This document shows, piece after piece, positions 1 through 5,316 of a DNA stretch of 6,037 bases. The position numbers and the translations under genes were made by a program. The notes beneath the pieces were generated by a model. That model had not been told where the DNA came from, searched no databases, and was given only the letters and a program-made list of their open reading frames with translations. Positions within the stretch are counted from its first letter, which is position 1; each line of letters begins with the position of its first letter. This stretch comes from Methanobacteriaceae archaeon (GTDB lineage: Archaea > Methanobacteriota > Methanobacteria > Methanobacteriales > Methanobacteriaceae). The stretch is from the NCBI GenBank assembly GCA_017883605.1, contig JADGNH010000120.1, forward strand, positions 1-6,037, read 5' to 3'.

Positions 1-108
1 ATAAACAGCTTCAAAAACCTCGGGAATGGTATCAAAGGATATCAATCTTCCCCCCACCATCAAGGCCGCTTCTTCTGTAAAAGTTCCGGAGGGACCAAAA
101 AATCCCAC
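1..108 (-). CDS. pheA: Prephenate dehydratase, N-terminal fragment (cut by window edge)
   Basis: The first 36 codons of a gene that runs off the left edge. The translation begins VGFFGPSGTFTEEAALMV and continues to ISFDTIPEVFEAVY. The G-(Y/F)-x-GP-x-GTF-(T/S)-EEAA block followed by a 'IPEVFEAV' segment is the N-terminal signature of prephenate dehydratase, which converts prephenate to phenylpyruvate in phenylalanine synthesis. That match is from family knowledge and the sequence shows only this stretch. The start is uncertain. The only usual start codon in this frame is the GTG at 108, and its best Shine-Dalgarno-like stretch (GAGGA, 130-134) is too far away at about 21 nt. The frame stays open upstream without an ATG, GTG or TTG. 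The gene follows the RNA ligase after a gap filled by a 20-bp tandem repeat. The enzyme has no obvious functional link to the CBS genes. Confidence 0.85.
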   Translation of the reverse strand, partial: MGFFGPSGTFTEEAALMVGGRLISFDTIPEVFEAVY

Positions 109-150
109 TCTGTTTTGATGTCCAGAACTTCCTCTTTTATTTACTATTTT

Positions 151-230
151 TTTAATAAAAACCACCCGGGATTAATAAAGACCATCTGGGATTAATAAAG
201 ACCACCCAGGATTAATAAAGACCACCCTGG
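151..230 (-). repeat. Four tandem copies of a 20-bp unit copying the ligase gene's 3' end
   Basis: Four head-to-tail 20-bp units occupy 211-230, 191-210, 171-190 and 151-170. On the coding strand they read CCAGGGTGGTCTTTATTAAT, CCTGGGTGGTCTTTATTAAT, CCCAGATGGTCTTTATTAAT and CCCGGGTGGTTTTTATTAAA. The first copy is the end of the RNA ligase gene: it encodes the last residues (GGLY) and holds the TAA at 212-214. The other three lie in the untranslated gap before pheA, and each again contains TAA. The core TGGTCTTTATTAAT is identical in three copies. The array looks like serial duplication of the gene terminus. The T-rich core could serve as a termination or 3'-end signal, or the last copy (TTTTTATTAAA) as a TATA-like element for pheA. 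Neither role can be shown from the sequence. Confidence 0.9.
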
Positions 231-1438
231 AGATAGTTGCTTATTTTGTCAGTGGTGGATTGATGTATTCTTCTTATAACTGCTTTCCCATCTTCAAACT
301 TCAACACCATTGCCATGACCCCCAGGTCGCGCAGATGCCGCACAAATTCGTCTGCCTCCTCTGGATCATCCACTTCCATGATTAAATCCTCTCCAGCCAC
401 CCCATTCTCTGAAACATGTTTTATAGTTTCTAACATCGGGTATAAAATTGATTTTCCTAATCTTTGAGCCCTTTCATCTATTTCTTCAGCTGATTCTCCC
501 ATCTCATGGGCTTGGAAACCTTCTCTGATCACTCTGCTAAATAAGAAGGCCTTTCCCAAATCAAATGGAAAGCTAAAAGCATAGATCAACTCATCATCAT
601 GGGCCTGGGATGATGTATATTTAAGGGGTGGTATCTGCATTTTGGGATCTTTCATAACCACACCCTCCCTTCCGTCTTTTCCAAGTTTTCTGACCAGTTC
701 CAGTATTTTTTGGGGTGCTTCATCAACAGAATAAACTCCAAAAAGCCTCACTGAAGGAAGATCATATTTATCCATCATATATCGTCTCTCTTCGACGGTT
801 AAAGGTTTGTTGGTGAGTTTTTCCCTTATATCAAATATTCTGAACCCTAATTTCCCAATTTCAGGGTAGTAATGGGATACGTATGGGTTTTCAGTCCCCA
901 GCATCTCTCCGCAAATAACGAGATCAGGGTTATCTCCAAAGAAATCATCCAGATCCAGAATCTCAGGTGCCTTCCTGGTTGTAAATGGGCAGACGTAACC
1001 ACCCCTGGTAAAGGCAATTATTTCACCATCCAAAGATGCTATACGAACATTATAACCATTCATCTTTTCTTCAACAGCTATCTCATCTTTAAAATGTTTT
1101 TCTATCGCCTCGGAAAGAACCAGTGTCCTCCTTATCTTGGGAAATCCCATTATAACGTGGATATTTTCCCTAAAACATATCATGGTCCCTGATTCGATCT
1201 TTCCCATGGCTTTACGGAACTGCAGGGCATTTATAACCTGTTTCTGATAATGTTTCTGATAAAATTTCAGGTTTCCCTTCTTATAAAACTCTTTAAGCTT
1301 ATCAGAATCCGTTTGGAGTAATTTAGGAAGTTCTTTAAGTATAAAATCCTTTAAAGAGATTTTATAGCTGTCGCCGCAGGAAGAACATTTAAAAAAAAAG
1401 TTTTCGGGGGAATTTATCTTTCCCCTGTTTACATCCAT
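212..1438 (-). CDS. Archaeal ATP-dependent RNA ligase (Rnl3/Pab1020 family)
   Basis: Counted from the ATG at 1438 the protein has 408 residues. It shows the motif series of covalent nucleotidyltransferases: motif I EEKMNGYNVR with the candidate AMP-accepting lysine K125 (KxNG rather than the usual KxDG), TRGG at 144-147, GE at 177-178, motif III FRIFDI at 199-204, motif IV REGVVMK at 257-263 and motif V LKYT at 272-275. A C-terminal region of about 130 residues follows, as in archaeal RNA ligases that circularise single-stranded RNA. The family is usually about 380 residues. The extra N-terminus holds CSSCG (C18, C21), the second half of a Zn ribbon whose first half, CPKCG, lies in frame just upstream of this ATG. 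The true start is therefore probably near 1477-1482, giving about 421 residues. An SD (GGAGGT, 1486-1491) sits inside the 3' end of the preceding CBS gene, which implies translational coupling. The product should be cytoplasmic. Natural substrates are not evident. Confidence 0.88.
   Translation of the reverse strand: MDVNRGKINSPENFFFKCSSCGDSYKISLKDFILKELPKLLQTDSDKLKEFYKKGNLKFYQKHYQKQVINALQFRKAMGKIESGTMICFRENIHVIMGFPKIRRTLVLSEAIEKHFKDEIAVEEKMNGYNVRIASLDGEIIAFTRGGYVCPFTTRKAPEILDLDDFFGDNPDLVICGEMLGTENPYVSHYYPEIGKLGFRIFDIREKLTNKPLTVEERRYMMDKYDLPSVRLFGVYSVDEAPQKILELVRKLGKDGREGVVMKDPKMQIPPLKYTSSQAHDDELIYAFSFPFDLGKAFLFSRVIREGFQAHEMGESAEEIDERAQRLGKSILYPMLETIKHVSENGVAGEDLIMEVDDPEEADEFVRHLRDLGVMAMVLKFEDGKAVIRRIHQSTTDKISNYLQGGLY
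1391..1399 (-). other. T9 homopolymer early in the RNA ligase gene
   Basis: Nine consecutive T on the coding strand (nine A on the plus strand) encode the FFF of FFFKCSSCG, just before the second Zn-ribbon cysteine pair. It is the longest homopolymer in the window. Archaeal RNA polymerase can terminate at such non-template T tracts, and runs of this length are prone to replication or transcription slippage. The sequence shows only the tract, and a regulatory role is inference. Confidence 0.35.
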
Positions 1439-1477
1439 CTGGTAACCGCATTTAGGGCAGTTAATCTTTGAAGGAAT
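1439..1477 (-). other. In-frame 5' extension of the RNA ligase completing a Zn ribbon
   Basis: Reading the ligase frame upstream of the ATG at 1438 gives 13 sense codons from ATT at 1477: I/M-PSKINCPKCGYQ, running straight into MDVNRG. The next in-frame stop upstream is TAA at 1484-1486, and no ATG, GTG or TTG lies between. With this extension the cysteines are C7, C10, C31 and C34, a regular Zn ribbon (CxxC-x20-CxxC). Two explanations fit. One is initiation at ATT 1477, exactly 8 nt after GGAGGT. The other is a TTG start at 1482 with one A missing from the following A run, which would give MKIPSKINCPKCG. Coding character is well supported, but the exact start is not. Confidence 0.7.
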
Positions 1478-1478
1478 T

Positions 1479-2300
1479 TCAACTTACCTCCTCAAGTTCA
1501 ACAATGAAATTCAGTAAATCCGTTTTGGTGATGATACCCACCAGATCCTTTCCATCCACCACCGGCAGTCCACTGAAATTGTTTTCAAGCATAAAGGCAG
1601 CGGCTTCGTCTAGGGACGCTTCTTTAGATATTTTTTTAACATTCTGAGTCATCACATCTTCTACCAGCAGGTTCCGGATCCTGGCATGTTTGTATTTATC
1701 TGGAACAACTTTTCTAAAGGATATCATTGAATTAGCTATGTCCTTGGCGGTTATGATACCTTCCAACTCAGCGTCCTCTAAAACAGGAATTCGTCCAATA
1801 TTCTCGTCAATTATGAGTCTTCTGGCATGTACCAGTCTTTCATAAGCACTGATAGTTATCAGATCCCTGGTCATCCTTTCCTCTACGGTAATCTCATTGA
1901 ATGGCCGTCCCCGGCAGGTGTTGAGGAAGTCTGTTTTGGTTATGATGCCTACAATTTCCCCCTCGTCTACCACCGGCATTCCTCCGACTTTATTTTCAAT
2001 CATGGTTTTCGCAGCAACTCCTATGCTTCTGTTACTCTCAACAGTCAGCGGATCTGGGGTCATGACTGTGGAAGCATGAAAATGGGATGGTGCCAAGTTA
2101 CCGTACTTGGATGACCCTAAACGAAGGGCTATGTCTTTTTCAGTGATTATGCCCACCAGCTCCTTCACATGATCCTGGTTGGTGTTTATGACCGGTAGGC
2201 GGGAAATTTTATGTTTTTCTATGAGTTTCAGTGCATCCTGGATGTTTTGATCTTTATCAATCAGAACAACTTCCTTTTGCATTATATCTTTTACATGCAT
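1479..2300 (-). CDS. Four-CBS-domain protein (two Bateman modules)
   Basis: A 273-residue protein made only of CBS domains, at roughly residues 3-62, 76-129, 139-192 and 212-267. Each ends in the G-I-I-T-x-x-D signature that usually contacts the ribose and phosphate of a bound nucleotide: GIITEKD 50-56, GIITKTD 118-124, GIITAKD 181-187 and GIITKTD 255-261. All four threonines and aspartates are present, so all sites look competent. There is no catalytic domain, so the old 'IMP dehydrogenase-related' label would not imply IMPDH activity. Four-CBS archaeal proteins such as MJ1225 of Methanocaldococcus are known to bind adenine nucleotides and resemble the AMPK gamma subunit. Ligand and partner here are unknown. 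The ATG at 2300 has GAGGA 6 nt upstream. The last codons (GAG GAG GTA) supply the SD of the RNA ligase, making it the CBS gene most directly coupled to the ligase. Confidence 0.9.
   Translation of the reverse strand: MHVKDIMQKEVVLIDKDQNIQDALKLIEKHKISRLPVINTNQDHVKELVGIITEKDIALRLGSSKYGNLAPSHFHASTVMTPDPLTVESNRSIGVAAKTMIENKVGGMPVVDEGEIVGIITKTDFLNTCRGRPFNEITVEERMTRDLITISAYERLVHARRLIIDENIGRIPVLEDAELEGIITAKDIANSMISFRKVVPDKYKHARIRNLLVEDVMTQNVKKISKEASLDEAAAFMLENNFSGLPVVDGKDLVGIITKTDLLNFIVELEEVS
1486..1491 (-). promoter_or_regulatory. Ribosome-binding site of the RNA ligase inside the upstream CBS gene
   Basis: GGAGGT on the coding strand, within the E-E-V codons at the end of the preceding CBS gene, whose TGA stop is at 1479-1481. 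It lies 8 nt before the in-frame ATT at 1477, 3 nt before an out-of-frame TTG at 1482, and 47 nt before the ATG at 1438. This spacing argues that ligase translation starts well upstream of that ATG. Confidence 0.7.
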
Positions 2301-2344
2301 TTTTATTCCTCATTTAACTTTTTTAAAAATTGCAGGAGAATCTA

Positions 2345-2419
2345 TTGTATGCCCCTATATCTCAGATTTATTGTATGCCCCTATATCTCTTTGATTTATT
2401 GTATGCCTCTGATTATATC
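2345..2419 (-). repeat. Three imperfect tandem copies of the CBS gene's 3' end
   Basis: On the plus strand, copies begin at 2345, 2371 and 2399 (periods 26 and 28). The two outer copies share TTGTATGCCCCTATATCTC exactly, each followed by a segment ending GATTTA. The copy at 2399 is shorter in similarity (TTGTATGCC, then TCTGATTATATC). It is the coding one: with the stop at 2396-2398 it encodes the C-terminal IRGIQ of the CBS gene. The two non-coding copies repeat GGCATACAATA on the transcript side, with the inner one also keeping TAAATC, and they lack about 4 bp present in the coding copy. The array fills most of the 95-nt gap before the next CBS gene. It has the same logic as the 20-bp array after the RNA ligase but an unrelated unit. 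Confidence 0.85.
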
Positions 2420-3238
2420 TGTTTTGGTGATTATTCCCACCAGTATATCGTTTTCTACAACTGGAACACCGCTTATCTCCTCATTTAACATTAGCTCTGC
2501 AGCTTTAGCTACATCTTCATCTTTTCCTATCTTGATAAGATGGTTATGCATTATATCACCTGCGGTGAGCATGGAAACTTCTCTGACTTCTTTTTTATTC
2601 TTTCCATCAGAATTTCTGATGAAATAAATTTTTTCTACACTCACTCCAGTTTCAGGATCTTCTACATAAGCAAATGAGATGTTTTCAGGAGTAATGATTC
2701 CAACAGGCTCATTATCACGTACTACCACTACTTTACCAATTTTTTTATCTTCCATTATACCTATTATATGTTCTATGCTATGATTTTCGTTTGCGGTTAT
2801 CACTTCAGAGGTCATAAGGTCAAAAACTTTCCATCTACCCTGAAACTTGTCTTTGTAGAATTTAATGAGGTCTGTTTTGGAAACAATACCAATTAAGGTG
2901 TTTTCATCAACTACTGGTATGGAGCTGACATTATTTTTAAGCATTAACTCCACTACACCCTGTAATTCGTCCTGAGGTCCGGTGGTTAAAATGCCTTCAC
3001 TCATCACCCGTCTAATGGATATTTTATCTATGGGCCTTCTTTTCCATTTAGGACCGTCACCCCTCATTTTATGGGTTAAATCCTTTTCTGTAACCATTCC
3101 CACAGGTGTTCCCTCGTCATCCACCACCATAATCCTGCTAATACCGTTCTTGAGCATTAGGTTCCGGGCATGTCCAACCTGCTCATTTTCCTGCATTAAA
3201 ATAACGTCCTCGTTCATTACTTCTTCCACTTTCATCAT
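2396..3238 (-). CDS. Four-CBS-domain protein with one degenerate site
   Basis: About 280 residues from the ATG at 3238, all CBS domains: about 2-58, 74-130, 137-193 and 224-279, with a roughly 30-residue linker containing a charged stretch (DGKNKKEVRE) before the fourth. Signatures are GMVTEKD (47-53), GIVSKTD (117-123), GIITPEN (180-186) and GIITKTD (268-274). In the third the usual Asp is Asn, so that site may bind ligand differently or not at all. This hints at a non-equivalent second Bateman module. An in-frame ATG at 3259 would add MTGDTGD, but it has no ribosome-binding site upstream. The start MMKVEEVM, or the next Met at 3235, follows a doubled GGTGAT and matches the usual beginning of such proteins. 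It is separated from the upstream CBS gene by a 138-nt very AT-rich gap, so it may have its own promoter. Ligand and partner cannot be read from the sequence. Confidence 0.88.
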   Translation of the reverse strand: MMKVEEVMNEDVILMQENEQVGHARNLMLKNGISRIMVVDDEGTPVGMVTEKDLTHKMRGDGPKWKRRPIDKISIRRVMSEGILTTGPQDELQGVVELMLKNNVSSIPVVDENTLIGIVSKTDLIKFYKDKFQGRWKVFDLMTSEVITANENHSIEHIIGIMEDKKIGKVVVVRDNEPVGIITPENISFAYVEDPETGVSVEKIYFIRNSDGKNKKEVREVSMLTAGDIMHNHLIKIGKDEDVAKAAELMLNEEISGVPVVENDILVGIITKTDIIRGIQ

Positions 3239-3256
3239 ATCACCCGTATCACCCGT
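3239..3256 (-). promoter_or_regulatory. Doubled 9-bp ribosome-binding site (ACGGGTGAT twice)
   Basis: The coding strand carries ACGGGTGAT directly repeated (3248-3256 and 3239-3247), just before ATGATG at 3233-3238. GGTGAT matches the part of the archaeal SD complementary to the 16S 3' end. The upstream copy is 9 nt from the ATG at 3238, and the downstream copy is 3 nt from the ATG at 3235. Because the unit is 9 bp and in frame, it would read as TGD-TGD if translation started at the ATG at 3257-3259. Confidence 0.6.
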
Positions 3257-3376
3257 CATTAGGGGCTTTTTGAAATTTTTTGAATAATCTTCTAGAACTT
3301 TTAAATTTTTGAAATTATTGTATTAGAAATTTTGATTTAGATAGAATGTATTTGGGATAAATTTCTTAGACTGGAA

Positions 3377-4312
3377 TTATCTATTTATAGCCCTTAAAAT
3401 ATCTCTTTCTGTAATTATTCCCAGTAATTCATCGTCTTTAACTACTGGCAATCCCCCTATGCCTTCAGTACCCATAATTTGGCACACATCACCCAATCTA
3501 GTGCGAGCAGTGGTTTTTGTGACTTCTTTTTCCATAATCTCGGTTATGGTGGTGTTCAGTACTTCCTCTGCATCACTACTATGATTGAAAGCTCTGTTTT
3601 CAGCTAAAAATTCCAGTACGTCGGTTGCAGTAACAATACCTACGATTTTATCTTTTTCAGGGTGGGGCGTTTTTCTATCTTCCCCTACCACCGGGATCCT
3701 TCTAAGTCGATTGCGAACCATTATCTTAGAGGCTCCCTCTATTCTGGTTCCAGGGGTGGTGGTGATCACATCTTCTGTCATGAAATCTTCAACCAGTTCA
3801 TCGGTCAAAACACCGGCCATGAGCATTACAAAATCTCTTTCAGAAACTATTCCCACGATTTCTTCCTGGGAATTAACTACCGGAAGTGCTCCAACCCCTT
3901 TTTCAATCATCTTCAACACAGCATCAGTAATAGAATCTTTACTACCTAAAAACTCCACTTTTCTGGTCATTATCTCCTTTACAGATTCGTTCACAGCAGC
4001 GGGGAAGTTGCCTTCGTATTTTTCTTCCAATATCTTGTAATTGTCTCCGCCGCCTAAAAAGTCCAGGATATCCATGGAAGTTACTATTCCCAGAAGTTTT
4101 CCAGTTCCTGGATCTGTTATGGGAAGCCTTCTAAACTTATTTTTCACCATTATTTCAGATGCTTCCTTTATGGTAGCACTTTGAGGTGCGGTGACTACCT
4201 CTTTTTTAGCTATACTCATCACATCTCCATCGTGTTCTGAAGTACGTGTCTCAAATTCTAATGAACCGCGGTCCATGGATTTAACAATATTTATGGTTTC
4301 TTTTCTTCTCAT
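3377..4312 (-). CDS. Four-CBS-domain protein with N-terminal extension
   Basis: 311 residues from the ATG at 4312. A basic-then-acidic leader of about 30 residues (MRRKETINIVKSMDRGS and onward to SEHDGDVMSI) precedes CBS domains at about 31-87, 110-166, 174-237 and 255-311. Signatures are GIVTSMD (75-81), GIVSERD (154-160), GIVTATD (225-231) and GIITERD (298-304), all with the Thr/Ser and Asp intact. The first and third domains carry extra basic residues (KNKFRRLP, RNRLRRIP), suitable for binding phosphate or another anionic ligand. The third has an insertion (EDRKTPHPEKDK) just before its signature. The frame extends to a GTG at 4318, but that codon lies inside the GAGGTG ribosome-binding site (4318-4323), so the ATG 5 nt further on is preferred. 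The preceding 190-nt gap suggests a separate promoter. No catalytic domain is present, so this is probably an adenosine-ligand sensor or adaptor. Confidence 0.9.
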   Translation of the reverse strand: MRRKETINIVKSMDRGSLEFETRTSEHDGDVMSIAKKEVVTAPQSATIKEASEIMVKNKFRRLPITDPGTGKLLGIVTSMDILDFLGGGDNYKILEEKYEGNFPAAVNESVKEIMTRKVEFLGSKDSITDAVLKMIEKGVGALPVVNSQEEIVGIVSERDFVMLMAGVLTDELVEDFMTEDVITTTPGTRIEGASKIMVRNRLRRIPVVGEDRKTPHPEKDKIVGIVTATDVLEFLAENRAFNHSSDAEEVLNTTITEIMEKEVTKTTARTRLGDVCQIMGTEGIGGLPVVKDDELLGIITERDILRAINR

Positions 4313-4346
4313 CAACACACCTCTCGTGAAAGATGAATCCTTTTCA

Positions 4347-4364
4347 CTTTAAAATTATTTTTAC
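4347..4364 (-). promoter_or_regulatory. Possible TATA-like element upstream of the third CBS gene
   Basis: The coding strand reads GTAAAAATAATTTTAAAG about 35-52 nt before the ATG at 4312, which is a plausible place for an archaeal TATA box with a short leader. It does not match the TTTATATA consensus well. The location in a 190-nt gap supports a promoter somewhere here, but this particular assignment is weak. Confidence 0.25.
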
Positions 4365-4407
4365 TTAATTCAACATCACTTAATTCAACATCACTTAATT
4401 CAACACA
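4363..4407. repeat. Three tandem copies of a 15-bp unit in the 190-nt CBS gap
   Basis: ACTTAATTCAACATC occurs at 4363-4377 and 4378-4392, and a third copy at 4393-4407 differs at its end (ACTTAATTCAACACA). A further TAATTCAA occurs at 4421-4428. The array lies between two four-CBS genes, 51 to 95 nt before the downstream start, so it sits where promoter or operator sequences would be expected. It contains no coding copy, unlike the other two arrays. Direct repeats there could be binding sites for a regulator or simple slippage products. Confidence 0.85.
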
Positions 4408-4502
4408 TCATTTCATTACATAATTCAATCTGAACAATCTTAGAATTACTAAAATAAGATTTTTATTGGTTTCAATCTTCAGCAGATCATTTAACTGGAA
4501 GA

Positions 4503-5315
4503 TCAGCTTAAGTATGACCATAAAATGTCTTCCCTTGCCACTATACCAACTAAATCAGCTTTCATTACTCTGTCTGGTTCTTTTTTGATGTACAATGGAT
4601 TTTCAACTACTGGTAGTCGTCCAATATCATGTTCCACCATTAGTTGAGCGACATAAGGGATTTTGCTTTGGTGGGTAGCTACCACCGGTGGAGTTTTCAT
4701 GATCTTCTCCACTTTAATGGATCTCTTTAGATCTCCAGATTTGGCTATTCTAATATGGCCAGAATTTATTATATCTTTTCTGGTTATTATTCCAATAAGC
4801 TTCTTCTTTTTAAGGACGGGCAAACCTGAAAATCCGGTTTCATCCATCATATCCCACACTTTAGATATTAAATCATCATAATTACAGGTTACCACATTTT
4901 TAGAGGTTATTTCGCCTATATTTTCGTTTTTAGGCTTTTTACCGTTGTAGAGCAATTTCCGGAGAATGTCCACCACGCTGATTATTCCGACCAGGTGCAT
5001 GTTATCATCAGATTCCACCACCGGGGCCTGTACTGTGTCTGCTTTAAGCAATTTTAATGCTAAATCGTTTATATCCATTTCAGGGGTGGCGATGACTCTA
5101 GAATGTTCCATTATGCCCCGGGCATCTATATTGGACTTGTTGGAGGAGATGTTCATAATATCTCCCCGAGTTACAATCCCTTCCATCCGGTTTCCGGATA
5201 CCACCGGGATTGATCTATAACCCTCTTCTCTGAATATGGATCTTACTTTTGTGGCGTGGGTGTCGGCAGAAACCGTAAAAGGTTCTGCAGTCATAATTTC
5301 TCCAACGTTGTTCAA
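4503..5315 (-). CDS. Four-CBS-domain protein, probable TTG start
   Basis: 270 residues from TTG at 5315: CBS domains at about 2-57, 64-121, 133-186 and 201-268. Signatures are GIVTRGD (46-52), GIISVVD (110-116), GIITRKD (175-181) and GIVARED (257-263, Thr replaced by Ala). The fourth domain has an insertion (ENPLYIKKEPDRVMKAD). The open frame extends to ATG 5369, but that would add 18 residues read out of the upstream gene's Zn ribbon in another frame (a 53-bp overlap). The TTG start gives MNNVGEIMTAEPF, the standard beginning of CBS proteins. It leaves a 1-nt gap after the upstream stop and is preceded by GGAAGGTGAT (5320-5329), a near-perfect SD. It is almost certainly co-transcribed and translationally coupled with the upstream CBS-Zn ribbon gene. 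Likely a nucleotide-binding regulator, partner unknown. Confidence 0.88.
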   Translation of the reverse strand: MNNVGEIMTAEPFTVSADTHATKVRSIFREEGYRSIPVVSGNRMEGIVTRGDIMNISSNKSNIDARGIMEHSRVIATPEMDINDLALKLLKADTVQAPVVESDDNMHLVGIISVVDILRKLLYNGKKPKNENIGEITSKNVVTCNYDDLISKVWDMMDETGFSGLPVLKKKKLIGIITRKDIINSGHIRIAKSGDLKRSIKVEKIMKTPPVVATHQSKIPYVAQLMVEHDIGRLPVVENPLYIKKEPDRVMKADLVGIVAREDILWSYLS

Positions 5316-5316
5316 A

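Noticed and set aside
151..230. CRISPR array
   Set aside because: The 20-bp units are directly adjacent without unique spacers, and one unit is the end of a coding gene. This is a tandem repeat.
872..1192. Plus-strand frame of 106 codons inside the RNA ligase
   Set aside because: Lies wholly opposite the ligase motifs. It has no recognisable domain or start signal.
2211..2627. Plus-strand frame of 138 codons spanning an intergenic gap
   Set aside because: Crosses two minus-strand CBS genes and the 26-28 bp repeat. The apparent repeats in its translation come from the DNA repeat, not from a protein.
3267..3316. Direct repeat TTTTTGAAATT (3267-3277 and 3306-3316) as an operator
   Set aside because: An 11-bp AT-rich repeat in a very AT-rich gap can easily occur by chance, and no symmetry or consensus supports a binding site.
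3585..4040. Plus-strand open frame of 151 codons
   Set aside because: Antisense shadow of a four-CBS gene. The translation is serine/threonine/isoleucine-rich, with no family match, no ribosome-binding site and no conserved pattern, and the minus-strand frame has clear CBS signatures.
4440..4470. Intrinsic terminator after the second CBS gene
   Set aside because: Only a weak AT-only inverted repeat (AATAA/TTATT) and short T runs are present. This is not distinguishable from the AT-rich background.
1479..5315. IMP dehydrogenase function for the four-CBS proteins
   Set aside because: Only CBS domains are present. The IMPDH catalytic barrel and its active-site cysteine loop are absent.
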